In this document: positions 1 through 11,260 of the stretch, in pieces
Layout of the letters: each line of letters begins with the position of its first letter
Position numbering within the stretch: position 1 is the stretch's first letter
DNA from: Acidobacteriota bacterium
GTDB lineage: Bacteria; Acidobacteriota; Terriglobia; Terriglobales; Acidobacteriaceae
Length of the DNA: 38,873 bases
Assembly (NCBI GenBank): GCA_019236695.1
Contig: JAFAIN010000121.1
Location: forward strand, 1-38,873
Direction of reading: 5' to 3'
Notes under the pieces: generated by a model
Databases searched by the model: none
What the model saw: only the letters and a program-made list of their open reading frames with translations
Told to the model about the DNA's origin: nothing
Program-made: the position numbers and the translations under genes

Positions 1-32
1 GTAGTACTATCATCACAAGGCGCGAGTACGCT

Positions 33-647
33 ATGGCCGAACCGCAGACCTCTCGAAGCGTCGAACTCTCCAGCCAGGAGCGGCTGCTGGCCGCTGCCAA
101 ACGGCTGTTCTCCGGCCGGGGATACGAAAATACCTCGACCGCGATGATCGCGCGCGAGGCGCTGACCAGCGAGTCGCAACTCGTAAAGCATTTCGGGGGC
201 AAGGAAGGGCTGCTGGAAGCGATTTTCGATGATGGCTGGGACCGCTTGTCGGCGCAGTTTCCCGCCATCGACGCCATTCCGAATAATCGGCAGAAGCTGG
301 GAATGATTCTCGAGCTTTTCCTGCGCGCCTTCGAGCAGGATCCGTTGCTGAAGGAACTCATGCTGCTGGAGAGCCGGAGAATGCGCAAGGCCAGCCCTGA
401 CGTCATGCTGACGCGCGGATATCAAGGCTTCCTGGCGCGCATTGATGCCATCCTGCAGGATATGTCAAAGCAGGGGGAGTTGAAGCCAGGGCTGACGCCA
501 GTGGCCGTGCGATCGGCCGTAATCGGCATGATGGAAGGCATGCTCCGCGAGCAGCTTCTCTTTCAGCGCCACCAGGGCTCTGAACCGCTCGACCGCGAAA
601 TGATTCGCAAAGTGTTCACTCTGATTTTCGGAGCTCTGCTCACGTAA
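33..647 (+). CDS. TetR/AcrR family transcriptional regulator
   Basis: 204-aa ORF; N-terminal HTH pattern 'RLLAAAKRLFSGRGYENTSTAMIAREALTSESQLVKHFGGKEGLLEAIF' typical of TetR. Confidence 0.92.
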   Translation: MAEPQTSRSVELSSQERLLAAAKRLFSGRGYENTSTAMIAREALTSESQLVKHFGGKEGLLEAIFDDGWDRLSAQFPAIDAIPNNRQKLGMILELFLRAFEQDPLLKELMLLESRRMRKASPDVMLTRGYQGFLARIDAILQDMSKQGELKPGLTPVAVRSAVIGMMEGMLREQLLFQRHQGSEPLDREMIRKVFTLIFGALLT

Positions 648-651
648 CCTG

Positions 652-699
652 CAATTCCGCAATTCGGCAATTCCGCAGTTCGGCAATTCGGCAATTCTT
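652..699. repeat. 8-bp-period tandem repeat (units CAATTCCG/CAATTCGG/CAGTTCGG) filling the gap between two convergent genes
   Basis: Read directly: caattccg|caattcgg|caattccg|cagttcgg|caattcgg|caattctt. Confidence 0.9.
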
Positions 700-2652
<1,953 letters not shown>

Positions 2653-2760
2653 CAATCCGTCCCTCCGTGTCTCCGCTGTGAAGTTGCCGCATGGAGTGGA
2701 AAGGCAGTCTATCGCAACTATTTGCATCGCGAAAGCGGCGCCGGAATCTACACTGGTTAA

Positions 2761-4650
2761 ATGCCCAAGACCCCCGAGAAGGCAAAGCGCAGCGGCGGCG
2801 AGAAGCTGAAGAGCGCCTGGCCGCTCATTCGCGAGCTCGTCCTGCCGCGGCGCGCGCTGCTGGCCGGCGGCTTCCTGCTCATGGCCATAAATCGCGTGGC
2901 CGGGCTGGTGCTTCCCTACTCCACCCGCTTTCTCGTTGATAACGTCATCACGCGCCACCAGCGGCAGTTGCTCGTTCCTATCATCGCCGCGGTGGTCACC
3001 GCGACGGTTGTGCAGGGCATTACGTCCTACGCGCTGACCCAGTCGCTGTCGAAAGCCGCACAGCGGCTCATTGCCGAGCTGCGCCGCAAGGTGCAGGCGC
3101 ACGTGGGCCGTTTGCCGGTCGGCTTCTACGACGCCAATAAGAGCGGCAACCTGGTCTCGCGCATCATGCAGGACGTGGAAGGCGTAAGAAACCTTATCGG
3201 CACCGGGCTGGTTGAGTTTCTCGGCGGGGTCATGACCGCGGTGATCGCGGTCATCGTCCTGCTGCGCATCAGCGCGGGCATGACGCTGATTGCTATCGCC
3301 GCATTGCTGGTGTTCTCGCTCTTTCTCAAAAGAGCATTCAAGACCATCCGGCCCATTTTTCGCGAGCGCGCCAGGATCAATGCCGAAGTGAGCGGGCGGT
3401 TGACCGAATCGCTGGGCGGCGTGCGGGTCGTAAAGGGCTACCACGCCGAAACGCGCGAGCAGGCGGTGTTCTCCGGCGGCGTGGAGCGGCTGCTGCAGAA
3501 CGTTCTGCGGACCCTCACGGCTACTTCGCTCATGTCGCTCTCGTCCAGCGTGCTGATGGGTGCAGTGGGGGCCACCGTGATGTTTCTGGGCGCGCGCCAG
3601 ATCCTCGCCGGCCATCTCACCATCGGCCAGTTCTTTCAGTACACCATGTTCCTCGGCTTCCTTGTTCTGCCCGTAGTGCAGGTGGTTGCCATCGGGACGC
3701 AGATTACCGACGCCATCGCCGGCCTGGAGCGCACTCGCGAGTTGCTGCAGGAGAAGCCCGAGGACACCGATCCGCGCCGCACTGTCATGCTGCCCGATGT
3801 GGCGGGCGAAGTGCGTTTTGAGGACGTGCGGTTCGCCTATGACGGCGGCGCCGAGGTCCTGCACGGCATTTCTTTCGGCGCGCAACCCGGCGCCATCACC
3901 GCTTTGGTGGGCTCATCCGGTTCAGGGAAGAGCACCATCATCGGCCTGGTCGCCGCTTTTCATAATCCCCAGAGCGGCGCAGTGTACGTGGATGGCGTTG
4001 ATCTGGCAACGGTTCGGCTCGAGAGCTATCGCACCCGGCTGGGTGTGGTACTGCAGGATTCGTTTTTGTTCGACGGCACGATTCTTGAAAATGTGGTGTT
4101 TTCGCGCCCCGACGCAACCCGGGAGCAGATCATGGAGGCCTGCCGAATCGCCCGGGTGGATGAGTTCGCTGAGAAGTTCGAGAACAGGTACGACACTGTG
4201 GTGGGCGAGCGCGGCGTGAAACTCTCCGGCGGGCAGCGCCAGCGCATCTCGATTGCCCGCGCCATCCTGGCCGATCCCCGCATCCTCATCCTCGATGAAG
4301 CCACGTCGAGTCTTGACTCCGAATCCGAGCAGATGATTCAGCAGGGACTCTCATACCTGATGCGCGGGCGGACCACCTTCGTCATTGCCCATCGCCTCTC
4401 GACGATTCGCCGTGCCGACCAGATTCTGGTGGTCGAGGCGGGCGCCATCGTCGAGCGCGGAACGCACGACGAGTTGCTGGCTGCCTCGGGCCGTTATCGC
4501 GAGCTGTATAGCCGCCAGCATGATGTGGAGAGCAACATGTTCCTGGCGCCCGGCGAGGGCGACTCGATTCCCGAGTCCGAACCCGCCCGCGCCGGCCGCG
4601 CCGCCGCCCTCAACGCCGCCAGCGTGCTTACGGGGCGCGTGCCCTCATAA
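2761..4650 (+). CDS. ABC transporter, fused permease/ATP-binding protein (MsbA-like exporter)
   Basis: N-terminal TM domain; Walker A 'GSSGSGKST', signature '[14 protein letters not shown]', Walker B '[12 protein letters not shown]', H-loop 'IAHRLST'. Confidence 0.96.
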   Translation: MPKTPEKAKRSGGEKLKSAWPLIRELVLPRRALLAGGFLLMAINRVAGLVLPYSTRFLVDNVITRHQRQLLVPIIAAVVTATVVQGITSYALTQSLSKAAQRLIAELRRKVQAHVGRLPVGFYDANKSGNLVSRIMQDVEGVRNLIGTGLVEFLGGVMTAVIAVIVLLRISAGMTLIAIAALLVFSLFLKRAFKTIRPIFRERARINAEVSGRLTESLGGVRVVKGYHAETREQAVFSGGVERLLQNVLRTLTATSLMSLSSSVLMGAVGATVMFLGARQILAGHLTIGQFFQYTMFLGFLVLPVVQVVAIGTQITDAIAGLERTRELLQEKPEDTDPRRTVMLPDVAGEVRFEDVRFAYDGGAEVLHGISFGAQPGAITALVGSSGSGKSTIIGLVAAFHNPQSGAVYVDGVDLATVRLESYRTRLGVVLQDSFLFDGTILENVVFSRPDATREQIMEACRIARVDEFAEKFENRYDTVVGERGVKLSGGQRQRISIARAILADPRILILDEATSSLDSESEQMIQQGLSYLMRGRTTFVIAHRLSTIRRADQILVVEAGAIVERGTHDELLAASGRYRELYSRQHDVESNMFLAPGEGDSIPESEPARAGRAAALNAASVLTGRVPS

Positions 4651-4655
4651 CTTCC

Positions 4656-5852
4656 ATGAGCAACGCCTCCGCTGCAGCCAAATCTCTTCTCAGCCACCGC
4701 GTGGCGCATTTTACCGAATCCGTAATCCGCGAGATGACGCGCCAGGCGATGCAATTCGGCGCGGTGAATCTCGCTCAGGGATTTCCCGATTTTCCGGCGC
4801 CCGACTCCATCAAGCAGGCCGCCGCTGCCGCCATTGCGGCCGATATCAACCAGTACGCCATTACCTGGGGAGCGCGCGGGCTGCGCCATGCCATTGCCGC
4901 CAAAGCCCGCGAGTGGCATGGCCTCAATATCGATGGCGAAACCGAGATCACGGTCTGCTGCGGATCCACAGAAGCCATGATCTCGGCCCTGATGGCGGTT
5001 ACGAACCCCGGCGATGAAATCGTTCTATTTGAACCGTTTTATGAGAACTATGGCCCTGATGCCATCCTGTGCGGCGCCATTCCCCGTTTCGTGAAGCTGC
5101 ATGCCCCGGCCAATCCCGATGGCGATTGGGCGCTCGATCCCGGCGAACTCCGCGCAGCGTTCAACTCGAAGACGAAAGCCATCATCGTCAACACGCCGAA
5201 CAATCCCACCGGCAAAGTCTTTAATCGCGGTGAACTGGAGCTGATTCGCGAGCTGTGCCTTGAGTTTGGCGCGCTGGCCATTACGGATGAGATTTACGAG
5301 CACATCCTTTATGACGGTGCGGCGCATATTCCGCTCGCCACGCTGCCGGATATGAGCGAGCGCACGATTACGATCAGCGGAATGTCGAAAACCTACAGCG
5401 TAACCGGGTGGCGCGTAGGATGGGCAATTGCGCCGCCTGCCGTAACCGGCGGAATCCGCAAGGTGCACGATTTTTTGACCGTGGGGGCCGCCGCGCCCTT
5501 GCAGGAGGCCGGCGCTCTTGCTCTCCAGTTGCCGCGCGGATATTACGAGGAGCTGGCTGCGGGCTATCTGCATCGGCGCGACCGCCTGCTTCAGGGATTG
5601 CGCAAGGCCGGGTTTACGGCCTTCCGCCCGCGCGGCGCGTACTACATTATGGCCGGATTTTCCGCCTTGTCAGCCGCTGACGATGTCAGCTTCGCCGCAA
5701 CCCTGGTCCGCGAAATCGGAGTGGCCACTGTGCCCGGATCAAGCTTCTTCAGCAATCCAAAAGAGGGTGCGGCCCTGGTGCGCTTCGCATTCTGCAAGCG
5801 TGATGCCACCCTCGATGCCGCCCTGGCGCGGCTGAGGAAGCTGAATGGCTGA
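4656..5852 (+). CDS. Class I/II PLP-dependent aminotransferase
   Basis: 398 aa; 'NTPNNPTGKVF', 'ITDEIYEHILYDG', PLP Lys context 'SGMSKTYSVTGWRVGW'. Confidence 0.95.
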   Translation: MSNASAAAKSLLSHRVAHFTESVIREMTRQAMQFGAVNLAQGFPDFPAPDSIKQAAAAAIAADINQYAITWGARGLRHAIAAKAREWHGLNIDGETEITVCCGSTEAMISALMAVTNPGDEIVLFEPFYENYGPDAILCGAIPRFVKLHAPANPDGDWALDPGELRAAFNSKTKAIIVNTPNNPTGKVFNRGELELIRELCLEFGALAITDEIYEHILYDGAAHIPLATLPDMSERTITISGMSKTYSVTGWRVGWAIAPPAVTGGIRKVHDFLTVGAAAPLQEAGALALQLPRGYYEELAAGYLHRRDRLLQGLRKAGFTAFRPRGAYYIMAGFSALSAADDVSFAATLVREIGVATVPGSSFFSNPKEGAALVRFAFCKRDATLDAALARLRKLNG

Positions 5853-5929
5853 ATAGCTAAATGGCTACATGGCTGAATTGACGGCTGATCATCCGCAAAA
5901 TCAGCGGTTAGCTATTCAGCCATGTAGCC
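5840..5929. repeat. 8-bp-period repeat (GCTGAATG/GCTGAATA/GCTAAATG/GCTACATG/GCTGAATT) plus inverted copy; potential 16-bp stem between convergent genes
   Basis: Units at 5840-5879; 5863-5878 (ggctacatggctgaat) is the exact reverse complement of 5914-5929. Confidence 0.85.
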
Positions 5930-6862
5930 CTATGCCGCCTTGCGCTCGCCTTCGTCTTTCGCCTCCGGGTGGCCGCGCTCGGCGGCGGCGTGCTCAATTT
6001 CCGAGTTGATTTCGCCGCCTACCAGGAATGCCAGGCCGGTGAGATACAGCCAAAGCAGCAGCAGGATCAGCGCTCCGAGCGATCCGTACATCCGGTTATA
6101 GCTGTTGAAGAAGTGCAGATACCCGCGCAGAATAAAGGAAATTGCAAGCCACAGCAGCACACCAATGAACGAGCCGGGCGTAACCCAGTACCAGTGCTGC
6201 TCCACATCGGGTCCGAAGTAATACACCAGGGCAAACGAGAGGCTCACGAAGAACAGTGCGGCCGGCCACTGCACCACTCGCCAGACCACATTCGCCACCG
6301 GACCGATGGTGCCGGCATTCGCCAGATGGTTGGCGAGGTCGCCGCCAAACAGCACGATTGCGAGCGCGACGATGCTTAAGATCGCCATCGCGATGGTCAG
6401 CACAAGCGCGAGCAGGCGAACTCGGAGCCACGAGCGGCGGTCGCGTATGTCGTAGACCATGTTCAACCCCGTCATCATCTCCGCCGTGCCGCTCGAGGCC
6501 GAATACAGCCCCAGGATGATGCCCACCGTCATCTTTCCGCCGCCGGCGCCCTGCACCACGGCGTTCATGGTTTTTGAAATCAGGTCGCCTGCGCCGGGCG
6601 GCAGTACCCGGCCCATGCTGGAATAAAGCAGTGTAGTGAGCTGGCTGCCCTGGTTGGCTACAAACCCCAGCAGGGCGACGAGAAAAAGCAAAAGCGGAAA
6701 CAGTGAGAACAGGAAGTTGTAAGCCAGCGCCGAAGCGATATCGACTACGTAATCATGCTGCACTTCATTCCAAACGCGCCTTCCAAGTTCCCGAATCGAT
6801 AGCCCGCCCAGGCTCCAAAGCGATTCCACCTTCTGCTCGGCCGTCAATCGCGATTCCGCCAT
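5930..6862 (-). CDS. YihY/virulence factor BrkB family membrane protein
   Basis: 310 aa, multiple TM; 'ASALAYNFLFSLFPLLLFLVALLGF', 'GSLGALILLLLWLYLTGLAFLVGGEINSE'. Confidence 0.93.
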   Translation of the reverse strand: MAESRLTAEQKVESLWSLGGLSIRELGRRVWNEVQHDYVVDIASALAYNFLFSLFPLLLFLVALLGFVANQGSQLTTLLYSSMGRVLPPGAGDLISKTMNAVVQGAGGGKMTVGIILGLYSASSGTAEMMTGLNMVYDIRDRRSWLRVRLLALVLTIAMAILSIVALAIVLFGGDLANHLANAGTIGPVANVVWRVVQWPAALFFVSLSFALVYYFGPDVEQHWYWVTPGSFIGVLLWLAISFILRGYLHFFNSYNRMYGSLGALILLLLWLYLTGLAFLVGGEINSEIEHAAAERGHPEAKDEGERKAA

Positions 6863-6978
6863 ATCCCCGTTTAGATGGAGACATGCGCGCCGCCGTTTTC
6901 CTTACGGGTCTGATTTCGGGGTTCTCCGCCTCTCAGAGACTTCGCTGTGAATTGATTGCCTGCACTCAGGTTTCGCAC

Positions 6979-9045
6979 TTAAGGCAATGGTTCCCATGCC
7001 GGGCCCTGCTCCGAAACCGTAATCTTCTGTTCCCGGTCGAGGAACTTCCGGGTTGTGCCGCCGACCGTGATGCTGCCTCCGGCCGGAGTAGATACGCCTT
7101 TGCGGAACGTCAGCGTAACCTTGCCCTTTTCGGGGTGCAACAACGTGAGCACGTACTCATCCGCGGTTTCGGCCAGGGTAGCCTGCAGATCGGCGGCTGA
7201 GCGATCGCGGGCCTGCAGCACATTGAGGAAGTAGGTGTTTGCGCTGCCGCTGCCGTCCACTTCCAGGCGGTATTGGCCGAATTTTCCGCCCTCGGGCACC
7301 ACGCGATACGAGTGCTGCGCCGGAAGCAGCGTGCTCAGCCGCAGGGCCTGGTTCCCGTCCATTGCCAGCACGTGGCTCTCATCGCTCACCTGCGGCGATT
7401 CCTCAAAATGGGCGACAAAAGTCTTTGTTACCTGGGCGGCGGTCTTGCCTGCGAACGCGGCCGATTGCACACGATCAAAGATCACCAGGGTTTCGAGCGG
7501 GCGCACGAACACGAATTCGCGTTCCACATGCGCCGCCGCGGGATTGTCGCGCTCGGCTACATGGCTGTCGCGCCTCGCATAGCGGTACTGCCCGCTGAGG
7601 TCCACATCCACGTAGGAGTATTCGGGCCGGGTTTCGAGCCGGCGCACATTCGAGGGGGCTACCGGCCATCCCAGCGCCATGCCGGTTCCGTTCACCAGCA
7701 GGGTGTTGTGCGGCAGCGTTCCGCTCGATTCCACCTTGCCCTCGCCTGCATAGCCGGCGAGTTGGTCGCCATAGCCAACAGTTTCACGCGAGAGCCACCG
7801 CCCGCCGCGCCAGATCTGCCAGTTGCCTGCGTCCATGTGCGCATGGCCTACGATGGCGGAATTCGGCCGGCTGAGCTGCAGGTTGAACGCGGTGGCGCGG
7901 CCGGTCCAGTCAGACCGGCCATAGAAGTACTCCACTCCCGGCGAGTAGTAGTCGAGAGGCAGCGATGAAAGATCGCCCGCCGCCCCGCCGCCGTCGGCGG
8001 CGGCAATGAAGTTGCTGACCTGGGGATGCACGAGCTTGAGCCATGCCCGCGCGTGCGAGCCCAGCGGCGTGCCTGCCCATTCGTTGGCGACTTCGGTCAT
8101 GAAATCGCCGTAGTAATTTGCCTCGGCGGCCGCGCCATTGAACCACATTTCGTCATCATCAAACGGAAAAACATCGTAGCCGGTTTTCGCGTCCTGGCGG
8201 ATGTGCGTAGTCGGCGCCGGGGTCGTAGTGTAGATGACGTAGTAAGCCGAGCCCGGAAAATAGTTCGATTCGCGATATACGTCCCTCCCCAGCAACGCGG
8301 CGCTGGCAAAGCCCACGATTGGGTAGGTGATCTGGTATCGGCCATATTGCGCGCCTTCCTGCGGCACGCCGCCCAGCCCCTGCTCCCGCGCGTGCGCCAC
8401 GAACGCTTTATGCCAGCGGACTTCCAGCGCATCGTGCAGGAACCGGGAAGCCTGGGGATTTTCATGGTACGTAGCGATTCCCCATTCCAGTTCGTTGCGC
8501 AGGTAGCCCCAGAAATAATTGTTCTGCGGCATCTCGGGGCCGCCCCACTCCTTACGCATCAAAGTGGTGAGTGCGTCATTCCAGCGTTGGATCAGGATTT
8601 GGCGCTGTTCGTCGCTGAACGAATCGTGGCACCAATCGAAAATCAGAATGAAGCTTTCGCCAAAGTAGCGAGCCTGGTCGGAAGCCACGGATTCGGTGTT
8701 CACCTGCAGGCCCATGGCCCACTGCACGGCCGCGTCGCACGCCTGGCGATCGTGCTTGATCATGCAGCGCGCAGCCATGCTGATCTTGTCGTCATCGCGC
8801 GCCTTGAACGGCGCGGATTCAGCGCGGGCCAGCCGCTCGGGAGTCCACCACAGGCGGGGGTGCGTGCGCGGAATGTTCAGGCCGTAAGTGGCGTCTTCGG
8901 GAACCGCCTGTTCCTCCGCCGCTTCCGCAACCGGCTCGCTTTCGCGCTCAACCACATGCGCCAGCACTCGCGAGAACCGATGCACGGCCGACCACCCGGC
9001 CACCGCGAGCAAGGCGAAAAACAAAATGAAAAACAAACGACGCAA
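6979..9045 (-). CDS. Heparinase II/III-like (polysaccharide lyase-type) protein with N-terminal signal/anchor
   Basis: 688 aa; 'HPRLWWTPERLARAE', toroid-like N half, 'IVGHAHMDAGNWQIWRGGRWLSRETVGYG' and 'HNTLLVNGTG' motifs of heparinase II/III C-terminal domain. Confidence 0.75.
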   Translation of the reverse strand: MRRLFFILFFALLAVAGWSAVHRFSRVLAHVVERESEPVAEAAEEQAVPEDATYGLNIPRTHPRLWWTPERLARAESAPFKARDDDKISMAARCMIKHDRQACDAAVQWAMGLQVNTESVASDQARYFGESFILIFDWCHDSFSDEQRQILIQRWNDALTTLMRKEWGGPEMPQNNYFWGYLRNELEWGIATYHENPQASRFLHDALEVRWHKAFVAHAREQGLGGVPQEGAQYGRYQITYPIVGFASAALLGRDVYRESNYFPGSAYYVIYTTTPAPTTHIRQDAKTGYDVFPFDDDEMWFNGAAAEANYYGDFMTEVANEWAGTPLGSHARAWLKLVHPQVSNFIAAADGGGAAGDLSSLPLDYYSPGVEYFYGRSDWTGRATAFNLQLSRPNSAIVGHAHMDAGNWQIWRGGRWLSRETVGYGDQLAGYAGEGKVESSGTLPHNTLLVNGTGMALGWPVAPSNVRRLETRPEYSYVDVDLSGQYRYARRDSHVAERDNPAAAHVEREFVFVRPLETLVIFDRVQSAAFAGKTAAQVTKTFVAHFEESPQVSDESHVLAMDGNQALRLSTLLPAQHSYRVVPEGGKFGQYRLEVDGSGSANTYFLNVLQARDRSAADLQATLAETADEYVLTLLHPEKGKVTLTFRKGVSTPAGGSITVGGTTRKFLDREQKITVSEQGPAWEPLP

Positions 9046-9102
9046 AATGAAAACTCCTGATGATTCCAGCTTGGGTTAAAGTCGCGCGCCGGCGCGCTTC
9101 TT

Positions 9103-9196
9103 CAATTCGGCAACTTCAAATTCGGCAGTTCGGCAATGCTTCCGGTTGAGAACTGAAACTCGAAGGGTGAGAGCTAGATTCGGCAATTTCAGAGTC
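9103..9196. repeat. Degenerate copy of the CAATTCGG/CAGTTCGG repeat family, overlapping the 3' end of the next CDS
   Basis: caattcgg at 9103, aattcgg|cagttcgg|caatgctt at 9119-9141, further 'attcggcaatttcagagtcggcaa' at 9178. Confidence 0.65.
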
Positions 9197-11260
9197 GGCA
9201 ACCCGGGAATTCCAATGGGCGGCCATCGCCAGTGCCTGCCGTGCGCCCACGCGCGGCGTCCATTGCAGTTGATTGCGAGCCGCAGTGACGTCGAATGGAG
9301 AAAGCGGCCGGATGGAGCGAATGCGATAGCGCGAGAGCGGCAGCGGGCGCTTCAGTGCCCGCTCGGCGGCCTCGCACACCAGCGCAAGTGCGCCCAGCAC
9401 CAGGGGAGAGACGTAATGGACCTTGACTTTGCCCTGCAGGTAAGGCTGCAGAGCGGCAATATACTCGCGCTGCGTCACCGTTTCGCTATCCACGATGTTG
9501 AAGATGTGCCCCACGCAATCCGGTGACACCGCGGCTCGCTGCAGCGCATCCACAACGTCATCCACATAAACCAGGGGCAGCAGGCGATCGCCATTGCCCA
9601 CTACGTTCCACCGGCCGGCCAGCCCGATTACCCCCGAGGGTGTCACGAGCTCCGCACCTGGGCCGAAGATCTGCCCGGGCCGCAAAATCACTGCCGGCAG
9701 GCCGCGCTCTTCCATCGCCGAAATCACCATGGCTTCGGCCTGCAGCTTGGTTTGCGTGTACAGGCCGCGCCTGGCGGGGAACGGCTCGTAAGCGGAATTC
9801 TCGACCACCGCGACCCGCGGATCGCGCCCTGCATGGTCGAGCACGCTCAAGGAGCTGACATAGACCATGCGCTTGACGCCGGCGGCCAGGCAGGCTTCGA
9901 TGACATTCCGGGTGCCGCGGACAGTGCCGCGCTCGAAATCAGCGGCGGCGCCCTTCATCGCCGCTCCCACGTGGTACACGGTACTTACGCCTTCTACCGC
10001 GCGGTTGACGATTTCGGGGTCGCCAAGGTCGCCGCAAACCGCCTGTATTCGGGGATTCGTTTTCCACTCCGCCGGAATGCGGCGTACCAGGACCCGCACC
10101 GTGCCCGGCTGCTGCAGCAGACGGCTGACCAGCCGGCGCCCCAGAAATCCGGCTGCGCCCGTAACCAGCACAGGAGCAGGCGCAGGCGGCCTTAATTGCT
10201 GGCGGCGGTGCTCGTTTTTCAACTGGTCGGCACACGCGCAATCGCGCTCCATCGCGGCTATCACGCGGCGCCCTTCCTCGCCCGGAGTTTCCACCGGGGT
10301 GCCTTTCAGCAGCGCGTCATAGAAGCGATGAATGCAAACATGGATTCCGGGAGCTCCTTGCAGGCGCCCGGTCAAAAAGCGCAGCACGTTTACCGGAACC
10401 TGCACCAGGTCGGCGCCGGCTTTCTTCAGCGCGCCGAACACGTTGGTGAGGAATTTCGGCCCGGGCAGCGTACGAACCACGCGGCACGTCTGCAGGAAGC
10501 AATCCACATGGATTACGCCACGCGTGCCCGTTACGGTGATCTCGCTGCGGATGGGGCGCGCATTCCACGAGATGTACATCTGGCCCACGCCGCGGTCGCA
10601 ATCAACCGTGGCGCGCCACTCGTCGAACAGCAGGTTGGCGTCGAGCCCGGTGGAGCGGAAATCAAGCGAAGCGCCGCGCACCTTGCCCAGAAATGATTCG
10701 CAGATGGCGAGCCCGTGCACGCCCAGGTCCTGGAATGGATAGCTGCCCTTGCGGTACGGCGACGGCATAGGACCGCCCATGTATGGGGGATAGTCCGAGC
10801 TGCGCACAAACTGCACTGAGAGAATCTGGCCGCAGGCGCCGCTCGCGGCGATCTCCGCTGCCTGCAGCACCACCGGGTCCATGCGCGCCGAATGGTTCAC
10901 CGCAAGCACGCGCCCCGCGCGTTCCGCGGCCGCAATCATGCGTTCGCAATCGGCTTCCGACTCCGCCATGGGCTTTTCCACAAAAACATGGCAGCCCGCA
11001 TGCAATGCTTCCAGAGTTACGGCGCAATGCCACTCCGGAGGCGTCAGCACATGCACCACGTCCGGGCGTGTGGCCGCGGCCATTTCGGCAAAGCTGGCGA
11101 ACGCGGCGGGAATTCCGAAAGTCCCTGCCACGGACTCCGCGCGCGCGCGATCGAGATCGGCGATGCCGACGACCTCCGCCGAGGCAACAGACTTGAGCGC
11201 GCGCAGATGATGAGCGCTCACATAACCTGCGCCGATGATGGCAACTCTTAGCTTCTGCAT
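9116..11260 (-). CDS. Fusion: Gfo/Idh/MocA oxidoreductase (N) + NAD-dependent epimerase/dehydratase (C)
   Basis: N-term 'RVAIIGAGYVSAHHLRAL...HVFVEKPMAESEADCERMI' (GxGxxx and EKP motif); from about 10185 down a second Rossmann fold 'VLVTGAAGFLGRRLVSRLL' with 'YTQTKLQAEAMV' (YxxxK). Confidence 0.92.
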   Translation of the reverse strand: MQKLRVAIIGAGYVSAHHLRALKSVASAEVVGIADLDRARAESVAGTFGIPAAFASFAEMAAATRPDVVHVLTPPEWHCAVTLEALHAGCHVFVEKPMAESEADCERMIAAAERAGRVLAVNHSARMDPVVLQAAEIAASGACGQILSVQFVRSSDYPPYMGGPMPSPYRKGSYPFQDLGVHGLAICESFLGKVRGASLDFRSTGLDANLLFDEWRATVDCDRGVGQMYISWNARPIRSEITVTGTRGVIHVDCFLQTCRVVRTLPGPKFLTNVFGALKKAGADLVQVPVNVLRFLTGRLQGAPGIHVCIHRFYDALLKGTPVETPGEEGRRVIAAMERDCACADQLKNEHRRQQLRPPAPAPVLVTGAAGFLGRRLVSRLLQQPGTVRVLVRRIPAEWKTNPRIQAVCGDLGDPEIVNRAVEGVSTVYHVGAAMKGAAADFERGTVRGTRNVIEACLAAGVKRMVYVSSLSVLDHAGRDPRVAVVENSAYEPFPARRGLYTQTKLQAEAMVISAMEERGLPAVILRPGQIFGPGAELVTPSGVIGLAGRWNVVGNGDRLLPLVYVDDVVDALQRAAVSPDCVGHIFNIVDSETVTQREYIAALQPYLQGKVKVHYVSPLVLGALALVCEAAERALKRPLPLSRYRIRSIRPLSPFDVTAARNQLQWTPRVGARQALAMAAHWNSRVADSEIAESSSHPSSFSSQPEALPNCRI

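Noticed and set aside
652-699. CRISPR array
   Set aside because: 8-bp units without spacers and no cas genes in the window
2653-3885. Upstream extension of the 1061-aa minus-strand ORF
   Set aside because: Antisense to the ABC exporter; His/Gln-rich composition typical of shadow frames; a signal-peptide start exists at 2652
8026-9060. 344-aa plus-strand ORF
   Set aside because: Shadow frame of the heparinase-like gene
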